Numbered from the stretch's first letter, positions 7,406 through 14,251 are shown. The stretch is DNA of 18,243 nt from CF-96 sp028287605 (GCA_034666465.1 JAXDLT010000065.1:1-18243), one strand, 5' to 3'. Made by a program: numbers and translations. Notes: generated by a model from the letters alone, not told the origin.

Positions 7406-10053
7406 GAGACCGTATTCGACGTCATTGGGGCTGCGATCTGGGCGGCGATGAGACTGCCGAAGATCCGCATCACCTCGAGCCCCGGCTGTGTCAGCGGGAC
7501 GTGCCGACCGCTGGCGCCACAGAGGGTGCCGAAGATGCTCCCGTCGCTGAGAAGGACAGGCACACTGACGGACGTCTGCTGGAGCAGCGTCGACGCAGCT
7601 CGGGACTGCAGGAACTCCACGGGGAGGCGGTCGGTGTGGTGCGCGCTCCCGGTCGGCGCCGTCTGGGAGAGTGTCTCCGGCCATGGGAGGATGAGGCGCT
7701 CGCGGACGGTGATGCACCCCGAGTTGCGGCTGAACAGGACCTCCTGCTCGCTGCGCTCCCAGCAGACGCGTGTGAGGTACACGGAGTCGAGGCCGGTGAG
7801 CCGCTGCAGCTCGACCAGCAGCCCGCGCACCAACTCCTCCAGGGGAGGCTCGGCGGTGGCCACACCGATGGCGCTCTCGAGCGCGACCCAGCGCGGGTCC
7901 TGGATCGGCGGCAGCGGCGGGGAGCTGAGCATCGCGGGGATCAGCTGGGGCGCCACCGGGCGGCTGACCAGGTAGCCCTGCAGCTGGCCACAGCCCTGGC
8001 GCACCAGGTATGCGCGTTGCTGCTCGGTCTCGACCCCCTCGGCCACGATCTCGAGCCCGAGCCCTCGGCCCATGGCCACCGTCGCTGACACGATCGGGCA
8101 ATCGGCGTCCACGCTGGTGATCCGGCTGATGAAGGAGCGATCGATCTTCAGCGTGTCGAAGGGGAAGTCCTGCAGGCGGCTGAGCATCGAGAAACCGGTA
8201 CCGAAGTCGTCGATGGCGATGCGGATCCCGAGAGCCCGGATCTCCCGCAGCATAGATAGAGCCTCCTCCTGCAGCGCCGCGCTCTCGGTGAGCTCCAACT
8301 CCAGCAGCCGCGGATCCAGCCCGGTCACCGCGAGGACGCGACGCACCCGCCCCAGCAGCCCCGCTCTCTCGAGTTCCCGCCCCGAGACGTTGACGGCGAC
8401 CGGCAGCGGGCCCGCCGGGGACCGTGCCCAGGTGGCCGCCTGCCGGCAGGCGGTCTCGAGCACCCAGGCGTCGAGATCGACGATCAGCCCGCTCTCCTCC
8501 GCCAGCGCGATGAAGGCGTCTGGCATCAGCAGGCCCCTGAGCGGGTGGTTCCAGCGGACCAGTGCCTCGACACCGACCACCAGTCCGCTCCTGCTGTCGA
8601 CCTTGGGCTGATAGAGGAGGGCGAACTCCCCTCGGCAGATCCCCTCCCGAAGCTCCTGCTTCAGGGTGATCCGTCCGAGTACGGCGGCACGCATCTCCTC
8701 GGCGAACACCTGAGGACGATCCTTGCCGCGGGCCTTGCCGGCGTAGAGAGCGATGTCGGCGTTGCGCACCACATCGGTGGCGGCGGTTGTGGCATCACCG
8801 GAGAGCGCGATCCCGATGGTCGCGGAGAGCGTCACAGAGCCCCCGGCGACCGCGAAGGGGTGGCGCAGGGCGGAGAGCACGCGGTCGGCGACGCCGATGG
8901 GCTCGCCCTCACCCTCGAGGTCCTCGAGGATGATGCCGAACTCGTCACCGCCCAGCCGGGCGGCGGTGTCGCCCGGCCGCATCGTCTCGGCCAGCCGTCG
9001 TGACACCTCGAGCAGCAGCTCGTCGCCAGCGCAGTGACCGAAGCTGTCGTTGACGGTCTTGAAGTCGTCGAGGTCGACCAGGAGCACGGCGTACCGGCTC
9101 CGGCTTCGCACCAGGCGCCGCTGAACGTGCTCGACCCGGTTGTAGAAGAGCGCGCGGTTGGGGAGGTTCGTCAGCGAGTCGTGGAACGCCTGGTGCTCGA
9201 GCTCACGCTGCAGCCGGAGCCTGTCGGTGACGTCGTCGACAACGCTCAACCACGCGTGCCGCCCCTCGAAGTCGACGTCTCGGACTTGGACCTCGACGTC
9301 GAAGGAACAGCCCCCCTTGCTGCGATGGCGAATCGCCTGGAAGCCTCTTCTCCCGTCGACAGCGATGGCGTCGGCGATCTCCTGGAACTGACCCATCTGC
9401 GCCGGCCATCGAAGGTCGGGAACTGTCATGTCGAGGAACTCGCTCTCCGTGTAGCCGTAGTGGGCGACCGCCGCCGTGTTGGCCGCCACGATGCGGAAGG
9501 TGCCCTCCTCCCGCACGAACATCGGTTGAGGGTTGGCATCGAAGAGGGCGCGAAAGCTCCTCGCCCTCTCCACGAGCTCGTACTGCAGCTTGATCCGCTC
9601 CGTGACGTCCTCAAGCACCCCCAACCATGCGGGCCGCCTCTCGAAGTCAACCTCTCGGAGATGGAGCTCGATGTCGAAACTGTCACCCTGCTTGGTCCGG
9701 GTACGAAATGCCTGAAAATCGGTCCTGCCTTCGCCGGCGATGGCGTCAGTGACCTCTTGGAATGGAGCCATCTCCCCCGGCCAGCGAAGGTCGGGAATTC
9801 TCATGTCGAGGAACTCGCCCCGAGTGTAGCCATATCGGGCGACCGCAGCCTGGTTGGCCGCAAGAATGCGGAAGGTGCCCTGCTCCACTACGAACATCAG
9901 TTGCGGGTTGTCTTCGAAGAGCTGGCGGAAGCTGCGCGCGCTCTCGTGAACCATACGCGCCTCGGCGGCGAGCGCAGCCGCCATCCTTCGCCGCAGCGGG
10001 GACCGCAGCCGCGCCAGAGCGGTAGGCACGAGCACGAACGGAGTGGAGCGCAT
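7375..10053 (-). CDS. PAS-PAS-GGDEF-EAL-GAF-like cyclic-di-GMP cyclase/phosphodiesterase
   Basis: This is an 892-residue signalling protein that could both make and degrade cyclic di-GMP. Two closely similar PAS domains lie at ~41-160 and ~167-285, each with the segment VPDLRWP or IPDLRWP. GGDEF lies at ~292-455 with an intact LGGDEFG signature (~368-372). EAL lies at ~470-712 with EALVRWNHPLRG, NVSGREL, ELTES, IDDFGTG, LKIDRSFI and AEGVETE, so the residues needed for phosphodiesterase activity are present. The C-terminal ~735-880 region looks like a GAF-type sensor. No strong transmembrane segment is seen, so it is probably cytosolic. The ATG at 10053 follows GAGAGGTGA at a good distance; the open frame extending to 10275 lacks such support. 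It is divergent from the riboswitch-led surface operon, and its 3' end overlaps the PLP enzyme gene convergently. Confidence 0.95.
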   Translation of the reverse strand: MRSTPFVLVPTALARLRSPLRRRMAAALAAEARMVHESARSFRQLFEDNPQLMFVVEQGTFRILAANQAAVARYGYTRGEFLDMRIPDLRWPGEMAPFQEVTDAIAGEGRTDFQAFRTRTKQGDSFDIELHLREVDFERRPAWLGVLEDVTERIKLQYELVERARSFRALFDANPQPMFVREEGTFRIVAANTAAVAHYGYTESEFLDMTVPDLRWPAQMGQFQEIADAIAVDGRRGFQAIRHRSKGGCSFDVEVQVRDVDFEGRHAWLSVVDDVTDRLRLQRELEHQAFHDSLTNLPNRALFYNRVEHVQRRLVRSRSRYAVLLVDLDDFKTVNDSFGHCAGDELLLEVSRRLAETMRPGDTAARLGGDEFGIILEDLEGEGEPIGVADRVLSALRHPFAVAGGSVTLSATIGIALSGDATTAATDVVRNADIALYAGKARGKDRPQVFAEEMRAAVLGRITLKQELREGICRGEFALLYQPKVDSRSGLVVGVEALVRWNHPLRGLLMPDAFIALAEESGLIVDLDAWVLETACRQAATWARSPAGPLPVAVNVSGRELERAGLLGRVRRVLAVTGLDPRLLELELTESAALQEEALSMLREIRALGIRIAIDDFGTGFSMLSRLQDFPFDTLKIDRSFISRITSVDADCPIVSATVAMGRGLGLEIVAEGVETEQQRAYLVRQGCGQLQGYLVSRPVAPQLIPAMLSSPPLPPIQDPRWVALESAIGVATAEPPLEELVRGLLVELQRLTGLDSVYLTRVCWERSEQEVLFSRNSGCITVRERLILPWPETLSQTAPTGSAHHTDRLPVEFLQSRAASTLLQQTSVSVPVLLSDGSIFGTLCGASGRHVPLTQPGLEVMRIFGSLIAAQIAAPMTSNTVSHRTELPLGE

Positions 10054-10315
10054 ACGAGGTTCACCTCTCGAGCCCTGTGAAAGGCTCTGCTGTTTGACGG
10101 GGGTTCGCCACTGGTGGAAGCCTACCGGACTCCGGGTGGAGTCGCGTCGCGGGTGCGTCACGGGAACGGTCCAACCCTGGCAGTAACGCCCGCTCATCGG
10201 TGCATCCCCTGTGCAGCTGTGCGTACTGTCACTGCAGTGGTGCGTCAGGTCACTCGACTTTTGGGAGGCGCGCACAGAAAAGGAACAGCGGCGGACCGCA
10301 CGGGTGGTTGGGCCG
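10054..10315. other. divergent intergenic region, no gene recognised
   Basis: This stretch separates the PAS-GGDEF-EAL gene from the first riboswitch. It must hold the promoter of the enzyme gene, but no clear -35/-10 pair was found. The reading frames here look like random high-GC translation. Confidence 0.4.
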
Positions 10316-10324
10316 TGCTACTTT
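10316..10324 (+). promoter_or_regulatory. candidate extended -10 promoter of the first riboswitch transcript
   Basis: TGCTACTTT fits an extended -10 (TGn + TACTTT) and would start transcription at about 10331, just before the riboswitch. No good -35 is visible, which extended -10 promoters do not need. The same CCGTGnTACnnT wording occurs before the second riboswitch. Confidence 0.4.
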
Positions 10325-10332
10325 GATCAGGC

Positions 10333-10412
10333 TCCCGAAAAGGCAAAACCACTGCGAGGTGGTGACGCAAAGCCACGGACCTCCCAGCGGAGGCCGCCGG
10401 GCTACCGAAGAC
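10333..10412 (+). ncRNA. cyclic-di-GMP-I riboswitch (GEMM-I), first copy
   Basis: The sequence carries the conserved GEMM-I elements in order: AGGCAAAACC; a stem ACCAC/GTGGT closed by a GCGA (GNRA) tetraloop; the strictly conserved GACGCAAAGCC; a second stem CCTCC-CAGC-GGAGG; then GCCGGGCTACCG. By hand alignment with the known Vc2 riboswitch, the G that recognises one guanine of cyclic di-GMP is present (first G of GGCAAA), which favours cyclic di-GMP over the A-variant that senses cGAMP. It lies in the 5' leader about 170 bases before the WxL-like gene. No simple terminator with a T-tract follows, so control may act on translation or through a weak hairpin. Confidence 0.92.
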
Positions 10413-10578
10413 AGGGGAGAATCACTGGAGGTCTTCCCAGGCATGCAGCGTACTCTGGCGTGATCCGCCTGCCGTGCAGTCGATCCGCTACGGCGGTGTG
10501 GTGATCGCACCGCATCCCCGACCATCCTGTGCGATTGGTCGCGTCCCCCTTCCATCACACAACCCTGGAGCTCTACGT
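10413..10578 (+). promoter_or_regulatory. leader between riboswitch 1 and WxL-like gene (expression platform region)
   Basis: This 166-base leader contains several short inverted repeats, for example GCGA-TTGG-TCGC near 10530, and ends with the ribosome binding site GGAG (10567-10570), eight bases before the ATG at 10579. No classic T-tract terminator is seen. The mechanism coupling ligand binding to expression cannot be assigned by eye. Confidence 0.4.
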
Positions 10579-11115
10579 ATGAACCTCAAGAACATCTCCG
10601 CCGCGGGCGCTATCGCCCTGGCGGCGCTCGCGGCGGGCACCATGCCCGCGTTTGCAGCCACTGCCTCGGAGACCATCACCGGTGGCGGTCTCACCACAAC
10701 CTCCCCGGACATCACCTTCGCGTCCGTCGCCATCACCGGGTCGCCGACGAGCCAGTCCGGGTCGTACAAGCTCGACGTCAATGACCTCAGCGGCAACAAC
10801 TCGGGATGGAAGGTCACCCTCGCGGGTGCCGCGCTGACGAACTTGGACACCACGACCCTGGTCACGACGGCCACCCCCCCGGGCGCCGCCCCCTGCACCA
10901 CCGTCGTCACCGGGTGCACCGACCTTGCCGCGAACGTGTCCCCCACCGCGCCGTTCGCTGTCTCCACCACCGCCGTCCCGCTGTTCAGCGCGGCGATCAA
11001 CACCGGTCAGCTCGACCACAACTTCACGACCGGCATGTCGGTTGCCGTCCCCGCCGCGGTCAGCTCGGGCGCGTACACCAGCACCTGGACCGTCTCGGTG
11101 ACCTCCGGCCCGTAG
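10579..11115 (+). CDS. secreted WxL-like surface protein
   Basis: This 178-residue exported protein has a Sec signal peptide (MNLKNISAAGAIALAALAAG, cleavage after AFA near residue 26) and a Ser/Thr/Gly-rich beta-type domain. It has the layout of WxL cell-surface proteins: an early SGWKVTLAG motif, two cysteines (C..C around PCTTVVTGC) and the closing YTSTWTVSVTSGP at the very C-terminus. The two tryptophan motifs are WKV and WTV, a relaxed form of WxL. WxL domains bind the cell envelope non-covalently and act in adhesion or scaffolding. The next gene is its natural partner, a WxL-interacting protein. The ATG follows GGAG at good spacing, and the gene lies under the first cyclic-di-GMP riboswitch. 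The family call rests on motif layout and gene pairing. Confidence 0.78.
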   Translation: MNLKNISAAGAIALAALAAGTMPAFAATASETITGGGLTTTSPDITFASVAITGSPTSQSGSYKLDVNDLSGNNSGWKVTLAGAALTNLDTTTLVTTATPPGAAPCTTVVTGCTDLAANVSPTAPFAVSTTAVPLFSAAINTGQLDHNFTTGMSVAVPAAVSSGAYTSTWTVSVTSGP

Positions 11116-11141
11116 AGACCGGCGACGCCATATCCTACCCA

Positions 11142-11168
11142 GGGGCCGGGGGATGCATCCCCGGCCCC
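11142..11168 (+). terminator. strong hairpin between WxL-like and WxL-interacting genes
   Basis: GGGGCCGGGG (11142-11151) and CCCCGGCCCC (11159-11168) form a perfect 10-bp stem with a 7-base loop, 26 bases after the WxL-like stop. There is no T-tract. It may act as a partial terminator or 3' stabiliser so that the upstream secreted protein is made in excess of its membrane partner. Confidence 0.5.
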
Positions 11169-11219
11169 ATGGCGGGTGGGAGAGGGCGCGGTCTCCTCAC
11201 TCCCCTGGCAGGAATGGAT

Positions 11220-12410
11220 ATGACCCCCCAACGCACCGTGAGAATATTCCTCGCAGCACTGGCGTCGCTCGCCGCCATCGCGGCCGCCGCCTCCCCCCGG
11301 GGCGCGATAGCCGCCGCGCCGGCGGCCGGCGAGGTTCTCAGCGTCTCGCCCGCCCACCCCGACCCGTCTGTCGCGACCGGCAGGTCGTACTTCGTCCACA
11401 GCGTCGCACCGGGAGCGACCTGGTCCGACGAGGTGGCCATCGCCAACCCCGGCAGCACCACGATCCACGCCTGGGTCGACCCCGTAGACGGCATCACCTC
11501 CATTAGGACCGGCGCGGTGTACTCGGCTCGGGCCGTCCACATGACCGGTGCGGGAGCCTGGGTCACGCCCGGCGTGTCCTCCGTCACCGTGGCGCCGCAC
11601 ACACAGACGCTGGTCCCCTTCACCGTGAGCGTCCCCGCCGGCGCCTTCGCGGGCGACCATCTCGCCGGCATCTCCGTCGAGTCGAAGCAGGGAAGCAGCT
11701 CGGCGGGGACGCTCGCGATCACCACGATGCTACGCTCGGTGGTCGCTGTCCAGGTCAGGGTCCCGGGTCCGGCGGACTTCCAGCTCCACGTGTACGGTGC
11801 CACCCTCCGGGCGGTGTCCACCACCGGCACCTCCGGGATCGCCCTGGACATGGCAGACGCCGGCGAGCTGCTCGGCAAGCCCGAGCTGGCGATCACCCTG
11901 GACGGTCCGGCGGGATATCACCGCGCCCAGAGTCTGAAGCTGGACACGATGCTCCCCGGCGACCGCATCACCGACGAGATCCTCTGGCCGGACGCGCTGG
12001 CTCCAGGCGACTACCGCCTCTCGGTCACCGAGGACGGCTCCGGCCGGCACGGCGTCCCCTTCGTCACCGGCGCCCATCTCGCCTCCGCGCTTCGTCCGTG
12101 GGCGCCCGGCCGTGTCCCGGCGGTGGTCCTGCCTCTCCCGGGCCCCACCGTTCCGGCATGGGTCCTCGTCGCTTCGCTCACGGGTGGATCCGGGCTCGCC
12201 GTCCTAGTGGTCCTGATGGTCGCGGGGGCCCGTCAACGTCGATGCCTCCACTGCCGTCGATCGCATCGGCGTGGCCGGCTCATCGCGGTAAGCGAGCTTG
12301 ACCAGATGGGCTGCTGCGTCTCCTGCGCCGTGGCCGTGCACAACGTCGGCGCGGGGCTCCTCTGCCACGAGTGCATGCGCAGCCATGTCCACTCGGCGTT
12401 CGCGCACTAG
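11220..12410 (+). CDS. WxL-interacting-like membrane protein (DUF916/DUF3324 type) with Cys-rich cytoplasmic tail
   Basis: This 396-residue protein has a signal peptide (~1-33) and a DUF916-like beta domain (~40-160: RSYFVHSVAPGATWSDEVAI, then AGDHLAGISVESK, the usual G-x-x-x-GGI-like hallmark). A second beta domain resembling DUF3324 (~165-290) is followed by one transmembrane helix (~311-336). The cytoplasmic tail of ~60 residues starts with RQRRCLHC and carries cysteines at about 342, 345, 365, 366, 369, 382 and 385, arranged as CxxC, CCxxC and CxxC. WxL-interacting proteins bridge WxL proteins, peptidoglycan and the membrane. A zinc-binding type tail is not a feature I know from that family. 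The ATG at 11220 has AGGA six bases before it; ATG 11214 is too close. It forms an operon with the WxL-like gene 104 bases upstream. Confidence 0.78.
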   Translation: MTPQRTVRIFLAALASLAAIAAAASPRGAIAAAPAAGEVLSVSPAHPDPSVATGRSYFVHSVAPGATWSDEVAIANPGSTTIHAWVDPVDGITSIRTGAVYSARAVHMTGAGAWVTPGVSSVTVAPHTQTLVPFTVSVPAGAFAGDHLAGISVESKQGSSSAGTLAITTMLRSVVAVQVRVPGPADFQLHVYGATLRAVSTTGTSGIALDMADAGELLGKPELAITLDGPAGYHRAQSLKLDTMLPGDRITDEILWPDALAPGDYRLSVTEDGSGRHGVPFVTGAHLASALRPWAPGRVPAVVLPLPGPTVPAWVLVASLTGGSGLAVLVVLMVAGARQRRCLHCRRSHRRGRLIAVSELDQMGCCVSCAVAVHNVGAGLLCHECMRSHVHSAFAH

Positions 12411-12537
12411 CAGGCCGCTGAAAAGCGGATCAGGTAGCTACACGGAGCCGACGTGCCGGGCGGCGGGTCGGGGAGCCCTCCCGGAGTCACCGCCCCGCGC
12501 TCTCCCGCCCCGCCACGGGGGTAACAGGCCGCTGAAA
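12411..12537 (+). repeat. 13-bp direct repeat and GAAA-loop hairpin after the WxL-interacting gene
   Basis: CAGGCCGCTGAAA occurs at 12411-12423 and again at 12525-12537, in the same orientation. The first copy also forms a hairpin, CCGCT-GAAA-AGCGG (12415-12428), directly after the stop codon, which may serve as a weak terminator. The wording resembles the outer ends of some insertion sequences, but no transposase and no inverted partner is found. Confidence 0.4.
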
Positions 12538-12934
12538 GCCCCCGGCTGAGTTCACCACCAGCGGTTATCACAGGGTCATGCACACGTCCCTCGACCAACG
12601 GACCAACCCCATCGGACCGCGACCAGGGAAAAGTCCATGCCTGCAGTGATGCTGGTCACCGGGAGAGGCGGCGCGGTCACAGCGAGTGGTCGGCGTGCCT
12701 CCTCTACTGCCGCTCGCGTCGAGGCTGGTGGGCTCCCCATCAGCGAACGCCGGACGGCCAGGGAAACACGTCCCGCGGCCCGACACGCCTCCGACCTCTG
12801 ATCACGATCAACGGCGGTGGCGGTTCCTGACTGGCGCCCGGGTGTTCGCACTATATGCGACCGTAACCTGAGCCGCCGGTAACTATCATCACCACAGCGG
12901 TAACCCTGGTTGCTGACGTCCCTCTGCTCCACCG
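12538..12934. other. intergenic, no gene recognised
   Basis: About 400 bases without a convincing gene. A 54-codon frame from ATG 12638 and the minus-strand frames read like random high-GC translation. Short GGTAAC repeats and GC-poor patches occur near 12850-12910, upstream of the second riboswitch promoter. Confidence 0.4.
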
Positions 12935-12943
12935 TGGTACGGT
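12935..12943 (+). promoter_or_regulatory. candidate extended -10 promoter of the second riboswitch transcript
   Basis: TGGTACGGT (TGn + TACGGT) is preceded by CC as at the first riboswitch. A weak CTGACG lies 19 bases before the -10 hexamer. It would place about 60 bases of leader before the riboswitch. Confidence 0.28.
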
Positions 12944-13010
12944 CCGCTCCGTCACGCCGACGTACGCGGACGTCATGAACCAAGGCCAGCATTGGTCGTG
13001 TCGGCACCCA

Positions 13011-13084
13011 CTGACAAGGCAAACTCTCCGCGAGGAGGGGACGCAAAGCCACGGGTCTCACGCAGATAGCCGGGTTACCAAGGG
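13011..13084 (+). ncRNA. cyclic-di-GMP-I riboswitch (GEMM-I), second copy
   Basis: The conserved GEMM-I parts are all present and closer to consensus than in the first copy: AAGGCAAAC; stem CTCC-GCGA-GGAG with a GNRA tetraloop; GGGACGCAAAGCC; a short second stem TCT-CACGC-AGA; and AGCCGGGTTACCA. The guanine expected to recognise cyclic di-GMP (first G of GGCAAA) is present. A full Shine-Dalgarno-like AAGGAGG (13092-13098) follows within 20 bases, but no usual start codon stands at the right distance after it. The downstream genes are a tiny ORF, a response regulator with an internal deletion and damaged Tad-type genes. Confidence 0.94.
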
Positions 13085-13119
13085 TCCGCCAAAGGAGGCC
13101 GACAGCACGGAGCGCTGCC

Positions 13120-13197
13120 ATGCCTGCCGAGGTCTTCCTCTCGCCGCCTGCGCCGGTGCCTTACCGACGTGCCAAGCCAGTGGCAGAGAGACCATGA
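13120..13197 (+). CDS. possible 25-residue leader ORF coupled to the response regulator
   Basis: ATG 13120 opens a 25-codon frame (begins MPAEVFLSPPAPVPYRR) whose TGA overlaps the ATG of the response regulator gene as ATGA (13194-13197). Such an overlap allows translational coupling, so the small frame could pass riboswitch control on to the next gene. AAGGAGG upstream is 21 bases away, too far for a normal start. It may also be chance. Confidence 0.3.
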   Translation: MPAEVFLSPPAPVPYRRAKPVAERP

Positions 13198-13679
13198 CCC
13201 GGACGGACATCACCACCGCCAGAAGCGGCTCGGAGAATCCTGTCGGACACGAGATGGCCTGTTCCGCACCCCCAGCCGATGCCAGGATCCTCCTTATCGA
13301 CGATGACCCGGCGATGGCGACCATGCTCACCCTGCTGGGTCGCGAGCTCTCCTATACAGTCGACGTGGCTGCCGACGGGGTCGAGGGGCTGCACATGGCC
13401 AGGGAGGCTGATGTCGACCTCATCGTCCTCGATCTCGATCTGCCACGTCTCACCGGTCTGAATGTCTGCCGCGGCATCCGTGCGGCGGACATCCTGGTGG
13501 ATCCACGCAGCATCGATGCTCACATCTACCGGCTGAGGCGCAGGCGTGAGCCCCACCATGACCACCCCACCTACCTGCATGCGGTCCCTGGGGTCGGATA
13601 CCGATTCGACCACCGCCCGGCCGTGGGGGCTCCTGGGCCGGAGTCTTCGTCGGTATGCACAGAGACCAGCCCCCGGTGA
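13194..13679 (+). CDS. OmpR-type response regulator with a large internal deletion
   Basis: This 161-residue protein consists of the first two thirds of a receiver domain joined to the end of an OmpR-type winged helix. Residues ~31-97 read as a receiver: RILLIDDDPA with the acidic pair, the phospho-acceptor Asp ~80 in DLIVLDLDLPRLTG, and NVCRGIRA. The sequence then jumps at ~98-103 to VDPRSIDAHIYRLRRRREP and HPTYLHAVPGVGYRFD, the recognition helix and wing. The conserved Thr and Lys of the receiver, its last helices, the linker and the first half of the DNA-binding domain (roughly 100 residues) are absent. The joint keeps the frame open, so a protein could be made, but normal phospho-switching is unlikely. 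ATG 13194 is preceded by GCAGAGAG. It is the first sizeable gene after riboswitch 2. Confidence 0.75.
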   Translation: MTRTDITTARSGSENPVGHEMACSAPPADARILLIDDDPAMATMLTLLGRELSYTVDVAADGVEGLHMAREADVDLIVLDLDLPRLTGLNVCRGIRAADILVDPRSIDAHIYRLRRRREPHHDHPTYLHAVPGVGYRFDHRPAVGAPGPESSSVCTETSPR

Positions 13680-13898
13680 GGTCGTGTCGCCGCACCTTGC
13701 GCCCCGACCGTCCGTGCGAGAGAGGGGTGTCACTCGTCGAGTTCTCCCTGGTCGCGCCTCTGTTTCTTCTGTTCACCATAGGGCATCACCTACCGCCAGC
13801 CCCTCTACGCCCCCTTCGTCGACGTGCTGATCGGCGACGGGCCGGACACGGGTGTGCGGACCATCACCGCCGAGGTCCAGGCGACATGCGAGCAGTGA
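13655..13898 (+). pseudogene. TadE-like pilus-assembly pseudopilin, centre deleted and frameshifted
   Basis: The N-terminus ends in the type IV prepilin-like signal ERGVSLVEFSLVAPLFLLF (cleavage before V, Glu at +5), as in TadE/TadF minor pseudopilins of the Flp/Tad secretion system. At about 13780 the reading frame changes, and the following frame (GITYRQPLYAPFVDVLIGDG, ending at TGA 13896-13898) reads like the C-terminal end of a TadE protein. About 70 central residues are missing. The ATG at 13655 overlaps the end of the response regulator gene by 25 bases, so the two were probably in one operon. A product would stop at a much later, unrelated place in the first frame. Confidence 0.6.
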
Positions 13899-14224
13899 TC
13901 CGCCGATGGCCAGGCGCTCCGCGGCCAGTCGCTCGTGGAGATGGCCCTGATTGCCCCCTTCCTGATCATCCTGCTCGGAGGCGCCGCGCAGACCGGCGCG
14001 ATCGTCTATGCATATCGAGGCCTCCAGCCGCAGTCCAGCGGTCAGGCCGCCTTCTGCGCCGACGACTCCCTCTCGGGCCACTCGTCCATCGTTCTTGGCG
14101 CCCCCCAGGTTCTGCCGTATCCGAGCCCCGATTCCGCGTCCGGTCAGCCCTTCCGGTCCCTCATCGCACCGGTCACCCAGGTAGCCGACTGCAGCCTTGC
14201 CGCGGGAGCCGCCGTCAGCCAGAC

Positions 14225-14251
14225 GGCGCCTCTCGGCGCCTCTCGGCGCCT
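14225..14251 (+). repeat. 10-bp tandem repeat, 2.7 copies, at a frame break
   Basis: GGCGCC is followed by TCTCGGCGCC twice and a final T. The unit length of 10 is not a multiple of three, so each gain or loss of a unit changes the reading frame of the TadE/TadG-like gene. Confidence 0.85.

Noticed and set aside
7394..8101. Minus-strand 235-codon frame inside the cyclic-di-GMP enzyme gene
   Set aside because: It is a shadow in another frame of the EAL and GAF-like region.
12638..12802. 54-codon plus-strand frame from ATG 12638
   Set aside because: Weak start context, biased composition and no family resemblance; not enough to call a gene.
12576..13121. 181-codon minus-strand frame across riboswitch 2
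   Set aside because: It is antisense to a well-conserved riboswitch and has no recognisable protein pattern.
10428..13138. The 10-mer GAGGTCTTCC after both riboswitches (10428-10437 and 13129-13138)
   Set aside because: A ten-base match at different distances from the two aptamers can be chance; no shared structure around it was found.
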